This document shows, piece by piece, positions 21,761 to 33,827 of a DNA stretch of 64,000 nucleotides (position 1 is its first letter; each line of letters starts with the position of its first letter). A model generated the notes under the pieces. That model was not told the origin of the DNA. It searched no databases and worked only from the letters and a program-made list of their open reading frames with translations. Source of the stretch: Stereocaulon alpinum (Eukaryota > Ascomycota > Lecanoromycetes > Lecanorales > Stereocaulaceae); NCBI GenBank assembly GCA_018257865.1, contig JAEUBA010000061.1, positions 1 through 64,000 of the forward strand. Direction: 5' to 3'. Position numbers and translations under genes: made by a program.

Positions 21761-23634
21761 ATGAATGGTACGAACTATGGACAACAATCTCCACGGCCTT
21801 CCACTTCCCCCTCATATGCAAGTACGACCTCAAGTCCGACCTCTTTCGGTACCAACCGTACCGTCTCGAGTACACCTACAAGTTGGGGCTCCCTAGGCTC
21901 TCAGAATTCAACATATTCGAGTCAAATGACGGCACGATCGGAGGCGCCCTCACGAGCGATCTTCCAGAACTGGCCTCCAGAGATCTATGAATGCATCTTA
22001 CAACAGCTGAAAGCGTTTCATGAGGACCCGAGGTCCCAAAGCTGCCAAACATGCTACATGCGCGATCTCTGCTCCCTTTCATTGACCAGCAGAGGCTGGG
22101 ACAAGGCTGTTGTCAAGCGATTGTGAGTGGTGCACGCCAGTCCAATGTGTCACAGGAGAGAAATTCCTGATGTGAACGCAGGTATGATCGCATCCATATC
22201 GTGGGACACGACTCAAAGGAGAACATCAAGAAGTATAAGATGAAGACTGGGGTACGACTAAAGCTGCTGAGGCGGACCTTGCGAGAACGGATCTTTCTGG
22301 CACAGTATGTCCGCGAGCTCAAAGCCCCTCGACTTCAACCAAATGGCGACTCTATAGGGAGAGACATGATCAACATCGTAGCAGCTATAGTCATGGCATG
22401 TCCCAATCTGGAAAGACTTGTCGGATTCTATGCCATCTACGGCCATGAATTCGATCGGTTAACGCACGCCTTGTCAACAAGAAGGAAATTGAAAGAGCAC
22501 CTATGGCTGATTGGAGAGAATGCAGCAATTACCCAACGATCACACAGGCAATTGGCGCCAGGTCTCATGGATCCCGAACAGAAGGCCTCTTTCGTCAACT
22601 ATCACAATGCCTGGTCCTCGCTAACTACACTAATACTCCACTCACCGAACGAAGGTATCCTTGAGAAAGACATCTTCGTCAATACAAAAACCGCCTCCCA
22701 GTCTCAAGACCCGCGCAAGCTTCGCGGCCCAGGCATACTCCACCGCCTCCCCTCCCTCAAACACCTCTGCATTTCCTCCTTCGACATGGACGACTTCGAC
22801 GACTTCACCCTCCAGCACCTCCCCGCCCTCGAGTCCCTACGCCTTCGAGATCTCGAAGGCGTCACCTTCTGGGGCCTCTCCGAATACTCCCGCACCCGCA
22901 ACGCCTTCTCCCTCCGCAGTCTCGCCCTCGTCAACGTAGACATAACCTACATATCGGCAATATCCAACCTCCTCCTACATCTCAAAAACCTCAAACGCTT
23001 CACCCTCGTCCAAGACACCTCCCCCGAAGTAGCCGAAGGCGAAATAGTAATCCACCCCATAATAGCCAGCAACCAACTCGAATACCTCCACTGGGAGATC
23101 CCCGTCCCCGGCACCGCAAATCCAAACCTCGCAGCCTCCATCCGCGCCAAGGGATTCCCTCGTCTCCGCACCCTAAGAGCCCCATGCGATCACGACGGCA
23201 CCCTCCAAGCCCTCTGCAAACCCCGCGCACAATGCGAACTCCCATCAGACTGGTCCAGCCGCTTCCTAAATGACTTACCGCCCAATAGCCTCCGAGCCGC
23301 TCGTGGCGCTGCACAAGAGCGCATCGAGCAGGCGTGGACGACAGTGCAATTCAGAGTCATCGTCGAAGAAAACGGGACCGCGCACGAAATCTTTGACTTC
23401 CAGGGCTTTATTGGCACCATCGGTTCGAAAATCACGTATAGCTTGGAACCTGATGTTCCCGGGAGCGATAAAGCGTTGGTCGATTTCGAGGATGTGGTTG
23501 GTGCAAGGGAGGAGGTTGGGGGGAAGAATTTTTGTAAGGGGGGTTGGAATGCTAATCATTCGGGTGGGAATAAGTGGTGGCAGCATGCTGAGAGGCCGAG
23601 ATATCGGCCTGTTGAGTTGGCGAAGTTCTTTTAG
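21761..23634 (+). CDS. F-box-like protein with LRR-like C-terminal part
   Basis: Join 21761-22122 and 22182-23634 gives 604 residues. The intron GTGAGT...GCAG closes the frame as RL|YDR. Residues 1-70 are Ser/Thr-rich and disordered. An F-box-like segment follows (FQNWPPEIYECILQQL...MRDLCSLSLTSRGWDKAVVKRLYDRIHI). Such a motif usually recruits substrates to SCF ubiquitin ligases through Skp1. The remainder (about 150-560) contains leucine-rich, irregular repeats (LPSLKHLCISSFDMDDF, LPALESLRLRDLEG, LRSLALVNVDITYIS), suggesting an LRR-type binding surface. The start is the first ATG with sense frame. The upstream 42 nt of frame have no ATG. Codon use shifts to strongly C-ending codons at 22690-23280. 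Target unknown. Confidence 0.8.
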
Positions 23635-24233
23635 TGGTGGTTTTGGAGAGTGATCATTTGAGGTTTCGTGTATAAAGAGCCACTGGCGATATATACCCTC
23701 TTAAATCATACATACTTACAATATAAATCTTTTCTTCAAGAATGACCAGGAATGAAAGGCTTTCTCAACTCCCACAGCCAGGTTTTGATGCAGAATGCAC
23801 GCTTCACAAACGGTAATGTTTTGTATATGAATCATGTTGAAAAAGGACTATAGAACTTTTATAAGCACTTGCTAAAGTAATGCAAGGTTCATTAGGCCCC
23901 TCCTGAGGAGTCTGTCCAGTCTCGACTCATGATATATACAAGTGCGTGCATATCCCAGTAGCTCCTCATAGCAACAGCAAATAGCTAGCATAGCCCTGAA
24001 AGGCAATTCCCGTACCCCATGCTGCTTGCAACGCCATATCCATGCAAGGAAGAAACGAGTTTCTCGCCACGCTCGTAGGAAACGCACATGCAGATGACCA
24101 CCGATAGAAACAAGCCGAGTGAAAGAAAACGTGAACTCATAAGCAAGCCTCTTTAGCCAAGAGACTGGACATCAAATCCATCCGCTCATGATCCCAAATG
24201 CAATGGTAGATAATGTCAATGGTGCTGAAGTCG
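23635..24233. other. Intergenic, convergent 3' ends
   Basis: About 600 bp lie between the convergent F-box and SCH9 genes. An AT-rich stretch near 23690-23740 may hold the polyadenylation signals. No gene is supported. Confidence 0.45.
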
Positions 24234-27017
24234 TCACATGTCGAAATGGCCGTTATTGAAGACATGGTCGTCATTAGAACTGGTCTTGATGATTCCACTC
24301 ATGCGATCCCCGGGCTGGTTCTCTTTTCGTTCAGACGACGGGCCCCAACCGTCTTCCTCCTCTTCCATATCTTCATCCATTGTCTCAAGGTCTTGCCCCT
24401 TGAACTGCTCCTCTAAATTGCTCTCATCCACAAAAGTGAAGCCTTGAAAGTTTGCTTGCATGCCGGGCGACAAAGGCGTCGATGCTGGCATAGCACCACC
24501 AGCCAGTGCTATAGCACGTTCGTTGAGTGACGCAGAGTTTTCCAGAGCGTTGGTGAATTCGGGGTCGAAGTTCGAAGTGTCGAGGACGTTCTTCAATTTC
24601 GGCTTAAAGGGCGGTACGACTCTCTTGTTCATCATGTCATCCCAATTGGTGTCAGCAAAGAAAACATGCTCTTTGAGCTCCTCGGCATCTCTCTTCGCGC
24701 CTAGCCGATGTTTTGGATTGCGATTAAGCAGACCTTTGACAAAGTTCCTTCCATCAAGACTTAGTGCATCTTTTGGGAAGCGCACCTTTCCAAAGGCGAT
24801 GTTTTTGTACATCTGCTGTGTATCTTCGGCATAGAATGGACTCCAGCCACAACACATCTCAAAAACCAGGACACCAAGTGACCAGAAATCCACCATTGTC
24901 GTATATCCGGCTTCATCCAGCAAAACCTCTGGAGCTAGATATTCGGTGGTTCCGCAGAAGGTATTAGTGGTTTGGTCTTTGGTAAGGTTGGCCTTTGACA
25001 AGCCGAAATCGCAGAGCGCTATGTGACCATTTGCGTCAAGCAGTATATTTTCGGGCTTCAAGTCTCGATATACAATGTCGTACTGATGTAGATGTTGTAG
25101 AGCGAGGATAAGTTCGGCGATATAAAATTTAGCACGACTCTCATCAAATCTGCCCTCCTTTTGAAGATGCCAGAAGAGTTCGCCGCCAGACATGAAGCCC
25201 GTAACGAGGTATAAGTCTGTCGGGGTCTGAAACGAAAATTTGAGGCCAACGATGAATGGGGAGTTGGCAGTTGCAGTGCGGACAAGTATGTTCCGCTCTC
25301 CGAGGGTATGGGCTACCTCCTTCTTCTGTACAATGACCTTCTTTGAGAGCACCTTCATTGCATAGATACGTTGAGTGTCTTTCTTCCGTACTTGGTAAAC
25401 CTGACCGAAGGTACCTGCCAATGGTGTTTAGACCAGAAACGTTGCACGAAACGTACGAGACGAACCTTTGCCAATCAATTTCAAAATCTTGAAGTCTTCA
25501 GGACCATAATGCTTCTTGTCCGTCTTTTGAAAGCTGAAATCAAGGTGGATCTCGCCAGAAACTTGGTCATCATCAGGGTTTCGTGGTTGTAGTTTATACC
25601 ATCCCTCAATTCTTCGAGTTTCTTGGAAAACGTCGGGTGTTACTTTGACGTGACCCAAGAACGCTTCTTGGTTTCCGCTATCGTAGATATACACGCTAAC
25701 TTCTGAGCTCCTCCCAAGGACGTCACTGTAACCGGTCAGCAAGACCGAACCTAGCAAAGCCTTTAAGCATGAAACTTACAAAACTGCCACATGATCCCAT
25801 CTTGGATCGGTAACCTGCCTGCCGTTCTTGAAATCCTTTTGGTCGCTCAGGCTTGTAGTGCTGCTTTGCCTGCTTTTCATTGGAACTGCTATTGACCTGC
25901 CCATGTCGCTGCCAGATCGTTGAATAGGTACGCCACCCATAGATTGCTCTCCGCCTTTTAGCCCCATGTTGGTATCCAGATCTCGTGGCTTAGAGATAGA
26001 TTCGATCCATTCGAAAGCACAGACAGCATAGGGAATATAACACGGTCGCAGACCGCGAGCGTGTGAGATGGTCACGAAAAGTTTGCCTTTTGGGGGACTG
26101 ATAGGTAGGGTTGAACGAGGTGTTGACGAACTGTTTGCTCCCCGTAATCCAAGTCTCTCATTCCCTTGTTCGGGCGTTTGTGAGCCTTGGTTGGCTGTGT
26201 CGGAACCATCGTTGGATAGCGCTCGTGGAGTAAGTGGAGGGGTGTTCTTTTTACGTGGCAAAGCCACGCCATCTATTAGCCTTGTGGACTCAAGATTTGA
26301 AGTCAAAGAAGAAAGCGCAGAAGTTGCAGAAGTGTCCGCAGTCGGTGTATTAGGGCTTGTTGATCGGTCTGATGAAGTAGGGTTCGACAGATGGGTAGCA
26401 TGAACAGAGGAGCTTGTAGTTATATTTGACAAGGGATTCATGCCAGCAGTCTGTCGGCGTGTGCGTAAAGGTATGATGCTATTTCCAGATGCTTGTCGAG
26501 TCAAATTAGAATGACTGGCACTGGTACTGGACGCATCGGCCTCGGGCGTTTGGGTACTCCCATCGCTGCCAGCTTCACTCGCTTTGCGTATGGAAGACGA
26601 AGGCGATGATGCTGGTGGCGTGGGATACGGAGGAACTGCGATACGATCAAGCCTAGCACCTTGCCTAAGAGTCTCCCCTTGCGGCAATGGGGGTTGAAGC
26701 GTCACACTATCCTCCTCGACTGGGGTGGCGGGAGCTGTAGGCAAAGCGCCCCTCGCGGTCTCAGGAGCAAGCTTTGATGTAGGGTTTGCGTTTTCCATGA
26801 CGGGTGTAGGGTGAACAGCAGGGGAGGTGTCTTGATCGCTGGGGCTTGTGAAAATTCTTCCACGAACCTGTCCAAAATAGGTGTGCAGTATGCCGGGCAT
26901 ACGTTTGTCTGAAGGATCGGGACGAGGGGTGGCGACACCAGACGGCGTCGTACTGATAGAGCCTATCTGGTCATGAGTGTCGTCGTCCGACGCCACTCTC
27001 GGACTAGAAAGATCCAT
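24234..27017 (-). CDS. SCH9: AGC-family protein kinase Sch9 (C2 plus kinase)
   Basis: The minus-strand join 27017-25780, 25725-25466, 25414-24234 gives 892 residues, with introns of 54 and 51 nt and all phases agreeing. Residues 1-300 are Ser/Thr/Pro-rich. A C2-like domain lies at about 305-470 (KLFVTISHARGLRP...VSVYIYD...FLGHVKV). The kinase domain (about 490-755) has GKGTFGQVY, the Lys of YAMKVL (520), YRDLKPEN (Asp 617), CDFG (635-637), the activation-loop TFCGTTEYLAPE (Thr 651), a turn motif near PASTPLSP and the hydrophobic motif FQGFTF (822-827). C2 plus AGC kinase with this tail is the hallmark of Sch9, the S6K-like target of TORC1 that controls growth, ribosome production and stress responses. 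The glycine loop is split by intron 2. A protein starting at the internal ATG of exon 3 would lack the loop, so that start is not used. Confidence 0.96.
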
Positions 27018-28537
27018 AGCTTATCAGCAACAGCTCGTCATGACAAATCATGCTCTGTGGAAGCATGTAACGGCTAAACGAGGCTTTGGACAAGCGAGCA
27101 TGATATGTTGAAGGCTGCGTCAACGTTGTAGGTGGGGGTACTTGACAAAATTCGCAGCTCAAAGTCTCGAATCAGAGAGATACACATAGGGCAGAGTGGG
27201 GAGAGTACCAAGACGAGCGCAGAGTGGTTGGGATATCTCTCGCTTCAGTGTGACTTTATTAGGGACCCGGGTATTGGAGAGCTAGGGCTGATCTGCAGCT
27301 AAACCCAAAAAGCGTCCATGTGGCTATGCCAATGGTAGATTGCGTGGAATGTTCAAAGTCGCTCAATTGGTCTGCGGCAGTAGAATGCGAGACATAGACA
27401 TAGTGCGTTGAAGTCACTGGCCGAAGCACACATGTACAAACGTGGCATACATGCCGTGTAGGAAGAGGTAATGGACGGGCAAACGCGGATGAGAGACGGG
27501 TACAGATGCTTACCTATGAGGATTCAGAAGAGCTTGCCTGAGGTACTCGGATGCCAGGTGAGGGTTGATGCCGTCGTGCTGGGCCGTCATATTGGTCATA
27601 TTGATGGGTTGAAGCCAAGCTTCAGCTTCGATGTCAGTGTCAGCTTGAGATGTCGTTGGTATTCACGTCGGAAGTAGAAGATAGATTGCGGGGCGGTGGG
27701 GGTCCTAGAACGTCCTCTGTCAAAGATCCAGGGCCTCGGCTTACCCGAGAGACAGTCCTGAAGCGGCGTGCACTTTCCCAATGAAGGCACAGCAGTGGGT
27801 TCGATATGCGTGCAATGATAATGCAATGTAGTCATGCATACAGCAAAGCGAAGGCGCTTCTGGCCTTTGAGCAGGGGCTACTACTGACACAAGATTCCGT
27901 TACATCATCTAGGGGCTTGCCTCTCCCGCCTCTCAACGGAAAGTAACAATCCCCATTAATGGCGCCATGGACTTCCTCTTATCCTCTGTACGAGCTTTAC
28001 CACCCGGACCACCCTCCTGCTGGAAGCTAGCCTGTAAACTTCCTACATCATCCCGCCGCGGGGTAGAACTAATGAGATCTACTTAGAACCTCCATTCTCT
28101 GCCATTCATTCAGTTAGCCGATGGCGGCGGAAAGGACACGGGAAGTGAGCAGGAATGGGTAGTAATGCAAGTGGAGCAGAGGCTTGGTAGGCTGAGGGAA
28201 AGAGGATTGAGGATTAAGGATCAGGACTCTTTGTCTCAGCACCTACTCAAACCTCCATACCGTGAAACGATATGTACAAGGTGATACAGTAGTAGAACAT
28301 GAGACATGAATGGATTTTCAACCTTAGAGACCCGTAGGCCAGACGAGGAGCTGCTTTGTGAACACTGGTGCGATCCCTGCAGCTCCGCTAGTAGAACTAC
28401 CTATCAGGACAGAACGGCGGAGAACACCGGCCAAATATCGGGCCGGAGCTGCTCAAGACGCGTTACTCTATCGAGCTCACCTTGCTGAGATTACTTTGCT
28501 GCCATAGAGAAACGAGCCGACAATTAAAATAGCAGCT
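27018..28537. promoter_or_regulatory. Divergent upstream region of SCH9 and RSC7
   Basis: About 1.5 kb lie between the two divergent genes. Small frames (27471-27677 plus, 27596-27835 minus) have no recognisable domains but could be upstream ORFs in a long SCH9 leader, which is common for Sch9-type kinases. A purine-rich stretch lies at 28110-28240. No gene is supported. Confidence 0.45.
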
Positions 28538-30285
28538 ATGGTTAGGAGATCTCGTGCACAAACTGCAGCTGCAGCTAAGAGTATGATGATCTCCCTGCAT
28601 CTACGGCCCACAAGTGTAGGACCAATGTGAGAACTGATGGCTGATAAAATCAAGAAGAACTCCCAATTCCTCAAAATTCCGATGGCTCGGACGAAGAGAT
28701 GGTGGACGGCCAACAGTCCGATCCTGTAAGTCCTCAGCAAGACGGCAGTGAAGATGAAGCCGGAAATGAGGTGGATCAGGATGAGGAAGATGATCAAGGC
28801 ACACCCGCAGCCGAGTCAGAAGCGGGCTCTCATCCTTCAACGCCCGCTCCTGGACGCTTTTCAACACTCCGAAAACGTCGAGCTGGACGACCTCCCCGAC
28901 GAGGGTTGACCCGTAGGGATATGGCAGACGAGCCAGAATCGCGAGATACGGGGTCAGAAGCGGGTACCCCTAGGAAGAGGGGAGGCTGGCGTGGACGTGG
29001 TTTTGGTGGAGGGAGGTGGGGCAAGCCCCGGGGAGGGCCTTCGCATGTCACTCAAGTGCCGCTAGACAAGGATGGCAATATGGCCGACGTCAAGAACGAT
29101 GAGATACAATTACCGCCAGATGAAGAAGGCGAGAAAAAAGTCGATGAGAATGGATATCTGCAGGGCGGCCGGGAATACCGCGTCAGGACATTCAACATCG
29201 AAGGCAAAGGTGATCGGTTGTATATGCTATCAACGGAGCCGGCAAGATGCATTGGCTTTCGTGACAGCTACTTATTCTTCCAGAAACACAAACTACTCCA
29301 CAAGATCATCCTTGCTGAGGAGGCAAAGAAGGACTTGATCGAACGCAACCTTATCCCCCACTCATACAAGGGACGCGCTATTGGTGTGGTCACTGCTCGT
29401 TCAGTCTTTCGCGAATTTGGGGCGCGCATTGTTATTGGGGGAAAGAAGATTATCGATGACTATCAGGTGCAGGCTGCACGAGCCAATGGAGATGTTGAGG
29501 GCGAACTGGCCAATCCGGAAGATAGAGTACCTGGCGGAGGGGAGGAGTACGACAGGAACAAATACGTGGCCTGGCATGGAGCGAGCGCGGTGTATCATAC
29601 AGGTGCACCAAGTGTCCCGGTTGTTAACGGGAAAGCTATGGATGGCAAAAAGCGCAGGGTCGTTGTTACTGGCGCCAATTGGATGTTCGAGCACGCTCGA
29701 GAGGCTAGGTAAGAGTCATAGAACTTCGCTCACCAATCGCTCACTGACATTTCTAGCCGCTACAACTCCTCACTTGCTAACAATCGACGACAAAATCTCA
29801 CTGGTGTGTACAATGTCCATACCAATGTCATGCAATATCCAAAGATCATGCAGCCCACTCATGCTCGTTGGGAGCATGTTCCATCGCCACCGCAAAAGTC
29901 ACAAGCTCTCCGAATCACTGCGGATGAGGCCAGCGGAGACTTCAGTAATGGCACTTCAATACAAGATCCTAGCCAGGATCAAGCCCACGACACCATATTC
30001 CCAGAAATCCCTACAGTCTTCACACGTAACTTCATGATCACAGATACCTACTATAACACTCCGTCTACGTCCATACTGGGATATCCAGGCCCAGACGAAG
30101 ACGTCGTTGATGTTGGGCCTGGAGAGTTGACGCACGTGGCAGAAGATGTAGTGGCCGCATTACCCGAGAATTGCCGCAAAGCATTCATCGAGGCGCGAGC
30201 AGAGGAGAAACGATGGAAGTCAAGTTGGGGTAGCGAGAAAGAAGATGGAAATCGCAGTACTATTCGAATCACCTACAACGTCTGA
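28538..30285 (+). CDS. RSC7: Chromatin remodelling complex subunit Rsc7/Swp82
   Basis: Join 28538-28580, 28655-29708, 29757-30285 gives 541 residues. The short first exon (MVRRSRAQTAAAAK) is inferred. The main frame is open upstream of its first ATG with no in-frame ATG. A donor at 28581 (GTATGA), a ctgat branch word and an AG at 28653-28654 join it in phase. Intron 2 is clear. Seen: an acidic N-terminus, AT-hook-like and RG-rich basic patches (KRRAGRPPRRG, about 85; RKRGGWRGRGFGGGRWGKPRGG, in pieces around 125-145), then the Rsc7/Swp82 domain (about 180-430; YRVRTFNIEGKGDRLYMLSTEPARCIGFRDSY, FFQKHKLLHKI, in pieces). The product is an accessory subunit of RSC/SWI-SNF nucleosome remodellers. 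The last part with YYNTPSTSILGYPGPDED completes the family pattern. Confidence 0.9.
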
Positions 30286-31312
30286 GGTATGAATACGGCA
30301 TGTATTCTTTCCGTGCCGCCGACTGACTGTGTAGAAGGATGTTACAGTAGGGGATCCATGGTGAACTTAGGCTGCATAGATATGCGGGCTGGCGGTTGGA
30401 GACGGAGTTCTAACTCTAGGCTGCACTCGGGGTGAGAGAAAGCCACGTTGATTCGTCACATTGTGCGTGGGCGAATGCTGTTCATGGGCAAGTGCTGACT
30501 CATGATCAGCAAGCGCCAACAAATGCATGCTTTTTCGGATGTACACTGGTGCCTAGTATTATTGTCGCACATTGAAGACTGAAACCTGAAACCTGAAATT
30601 TACGCTTTTCAAAAGGCTTTTCAAGCACGAGGCGTAGCCTGCGGGAGCCAGCAGCCGAGAAATGTCCAAGGAATAATGCCAAGTCGAACGTGACAGGTTT
30701 CCTTCCTCTCATGCGTGAGACCAACAGTATAGGTAGTTTTGGAAGCGAAATATTACTCCGGTGCCTCCGAAGCTACAAGAATGCGGCCGAGGCATGCTCC
30801 AGGAGAATTCTATTTCTGAGTCGAGCCACGAATCAGCTGCGACTCATATGTTGTTGCCTCTGTTGCCTCTGTTGCCACTCGTATAGCCTGCATTGATGGT
30901 CACACAGACTCGATGGGATGACGAAACGGCAAGAAGTTGTACCAAGGCTTAAAAGCTGTAATCCGAGTCATGCGTAGATACTTTATGCTGGCAAATTAAT
31001 AATGATAATAATATTATTATTCTCTTAATCTATGTCCTGGTGAAAAGGAAGCCGTTTTCTACTCTGGTTTTGCCGGTCTGTGTTTGAGGGGTAGATGTAA
31101 TGACGTGGCGGATTTCGAAGATACTTGTGTAGATGAGGAAGGCAATGCCGAAACCTTTTGGTGTACTTGAGTTCATTCCTCTTACTGAGATCGAGCACGG
31201 TGGAATATGCAGCCACGATAAAAAGTAATGATTGAAGTTTTTTGAGATATGGCTAAATCGTGTCTGTCTATATAACAAGACTATTAGAGTAACTATTAGC
31301 GTGATTGGAATT
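30286..31312. other. Intergenic, no gene seen
   Basis: About 1 kb between the 3' ends of RSC7 (plus) and the small minus-strand gene. It contains short direct repeats (gaaacctgaaacctgaaa at 30579-30597; tgttgcctctgttgcctctg at 30850-30872) and a TAATAATGATAATAATATTATTATT tract near 30996-31020. The overlapping minus-strand frames at 31025-31278 look like chance. Confidence 0.4.
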
Positions 31313-31635
31313 CTAATTCACATGCACGTACTTTTGGGATTCTATTTCCTCATAGATGATGTCTCCCCATTTACCTAGTAATTCGGTCCACTTATCTCTC
31401 TTGAACCTCAAGACTACTCTGCCATCTCCAATCACATTGCATGCGATGTCCCATGCTGCGCGTTCATCAAGGCGCTCATCACATTGACGAACGTATTTGT
31501 ATTTAGTTTAAGTTTAGTTGTGATGTTATATATTTAGTAGACGAAGAGTCTTACATCGCCATTTGTTGTACTTTGATTGATGGCTTCAGGAGGGGTGTAT
31601 TGCAATGATGGCAACAATTGTCTTCTAGTGGCCAT
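31313..31635 (-). CDS. Small unknown protein, 80 residues, one intron
   Basis: The minus-strand join 31635-31555 and 31474-31313 is proposed. Exon 1 encodes MATRRQLLPSLQYTPPEAIN and ends at a consensus donor (GTAAGA). The only AG before the next long frame is at 31476-31475. Exon 2 then encodes 53 residues with a clean, amphipathic, Trp-containing sequence (RLDERAAWDIACNVIGDGRV, then VVLRFKRDKWTELLGKWGDI, ending KYVHVN). The intron (80 nt) is rich in CTAAA/CTAAAC branch-like words. The codon-like composition of exon 2 and the exact phase match argue for a real gene. I do not recognise a family. There is no signal peptide. The alternative is a non-coding locus. Confidence 0.5.
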
Positions 31636-32199
31636 GTTGGTGGAAGTGATTTGACTTGATGAGCTTAGGATGCGCGGTTGTATCTGATAAAATAAGTTTA
31701 CTTTAGATATTTTTATATGAGATAGAAGTACTGGTGGTCCCTAGTGGGTGGAAGGAGATGTCAATTGGTGTAGCTCTTTCCCCCGCGGAACAGGCCATGT
31801 AAAGACAGTAGCCATCTAAGCAATGACGATCTTCATTATTTTCTGTCCTTTTCTGGTATTTAGAGTACACCTTTTGTCATGAGTACGTGAATGGTCTTGT
31901 GACCAGGCGAATGCCATCCGTGATCATTCGCAAGCATTGGACCACTAGCAACCACCAACACCTTCGCTCGCATGCAGTATAACGAATCCATCCATGTGTG
32001 ACCGTGAGCATTAGGCCACCGAAGGCCACCAATATCTTCGCAAGAATGTAGTGACATAGAATAGGCACGACCGTCCATCAAATATGCATTTCCTTCTTAT
32101 TTGGAGTTATCTTCCGTGATAATGAAGAGTGTAACACTTCGAGGTGTGGGAGACAATCGGGATGATCTCTCTATCACCCTCTTCAGTGGGTTCGCCGGC
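31636..32199. other. Intergenic, with an imperfect direct repeat
   Basis: This holds the promoter of the small minus-strand gene and the 3' UTR of the TFIIB gene. Two similar segments occur at about 31905-31975 and 31985-32050 (both with gaccaYYRgcRaccacc-like and ttcgc-aRYat words), suggesting an old local duplication. No gene is supported. Confidence 0.4.
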
Positions 32200-33313
32200 C
32201 TAAGTGGTAGGTAGTGCTTTGAGATCGCCCTTGCCGTTCTCAAGCCACTTGGGATCAATGAGGTCCTCACGCTTCGGGTAGATGAGCTTGTAAGCATTAC
32301 GTATGGTGCCATCACTGACCCCGGCCACGTTAGAGATCTCTTTGGGAGTCTTGGGCTCGCCTAGAAGATGTGATGCCATGTAGATGCACGCTGCGGCGAT
32401 GGACAGTGGCGATCGACCCGCAAGAGAGCCGACCTTGTCTGTCTTGACAGCGATCTCTTTCGAGAGGTTAATGAAAGCAAACTTGAGACCCAACTGAGAA
32501 CAGTAGCGTTCGCAAAGCATGGTGGGATCAGTCGACTGAGTAGTATTGTATTCGCCTTCCTGGACCATTTGTCCTTATCACAGACATATTAGCAAGGCAG
32601 AACAGAACGAGCCTGTCTACCAAAATAGACTTACCACCTGATTTCTCCACCTTTGTCTTCGCGGCCAGGTTCTCTGCAGCAAAAAACTTCTCTAGTTGTT
32701 TGAATATCCTTCCTATCTCGGCCTTGGAGACTTTGGTCAAGGCGAAGATTTCGCGAAAGGTTCGAGGCACTTTGTGCTGACGGCATGCGATGAAAATGCA
32801 CCCAGCGATGACGGTTTCTTGCGATTTGCCCCGGAAGGCGTTGGCATCATGGACCTTCTTGAATAGCAGCTTTGTAGTATTCGAGACGATAGTTGGAAGG
32901 TGTAGTCCGTCACAGAAGTTACCGAGTTCCTTGTATGCAGCGAGCAAAGTCTTGGTAGACTTGTCGTGGGTGGATTTGTTCTGGGCACGGTGTAGATCGC
33001 GGCTCCGACCATTCGCACTGTCACTGAACGCAATGGTAGTTTGTAGCTGGGCGCCGTTCAGAAGCGGATTTGGGCCGTCTCCAACACGAGAAGGGTCGTC
33101 GCTGCCTTGATCATCGTTCGAGAATGTTCGCCATTCGGAGCGGGTGTCGACAATCCTATCTCCAAGGACTAGCCCACAGGTCCCACACACCATGTCACCG
33201 CTGGAGAACTCTTCAACCAAATTCGGTGGGTCTTCCTTGCAATCACGACATATTAGGTGCAGATTCAAGTTTTCTTTCCATTGCTCTTGGGGTGTGGCGG
33301 CCATTGTAGCCAT
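32200..33313 (-). CDS. SUA7: Transcription initiation factor TFIIB
   Basis: The minus-strand join 33313-32635 and 32573-32200 gives 350 residues. The 61-nt intron (GTAAGT...AAG) closes the frame as KSGG|QMVQEGEY. Seen: an N-terminal zinc ribbon with Cys 22, 25, 43 and 46 (LICRDC...MVCGTCGL), the B-reader/linker DTRSEWRTFSNDD, and two cyclin-fold repeats (LPTIVSNTTKLLFKKVHDA...RQHKVPRTFREIFALTKVSKAEIGR and GRSPLSIAAACIYMASHLLGEPKTPKEISNVAGVSDGTIRNAYK, in pieces). TFIIB bridges TBP-DNA and RNA polymerase II and helps select the start site. The same frame stays open for 31 more codons upstream, to an ATG at 33406 (a basic segment). The start at 33313 fits the family length better. Confidence 0.96.
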
Positions 33314-33827
33314 TTTAGCGGCTAACACCCTCTGCTCAAACCGCTGCTTCGTTCGCTTCTTGACCCCTTTGGAGGATTTATTGAGATTATGTTTGTTGGC
33401 GCACACACGGATAAAGAGTGGAGAATACAGTTTGGCGACTGTGTGGAAACGGTGAGGGTAGAAGTGAAAAGAAGGACTGTTCTAACTTGGCTGATTTCCG
33501 ACCGCCAACGAAGGATTCCGTGAGATTCTCACAGATAGTCGAAAACACAAAGACACGCAACCGTGTGACAAAAGAGTTGACCGGCAACTTCAGATCGTCT
33601 TGGTTAAGTATCGACCAGACAGAAGCAGTGTTGTGGAGGATGGAAGAGAATGGATGGAGGTGGCTGGGACAAGATGGTGGTGAAATGCTTGTGAAGTGTG
33701 AGATGACTCAGGGCGGACTAGTGTCCGCCTTACGAGGCGCTTAGCTTGAGCCTCTTCACGCCTGCTTTCACTGACCTCTCAACTACTAACGTTCCCGACT
33801 CCAGCGACAAACGACAAAATACTCAAG
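33314..33827. promoter_or_regulatory. Shared promoter, TFIIB / ATP14
   Basis: A 514-bp gap separates divergent start codons. It carries both leaders. The minus-strand side includes the in-frame basic extension of TFIIB. No named element was recognised. Confidence 0.5.
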
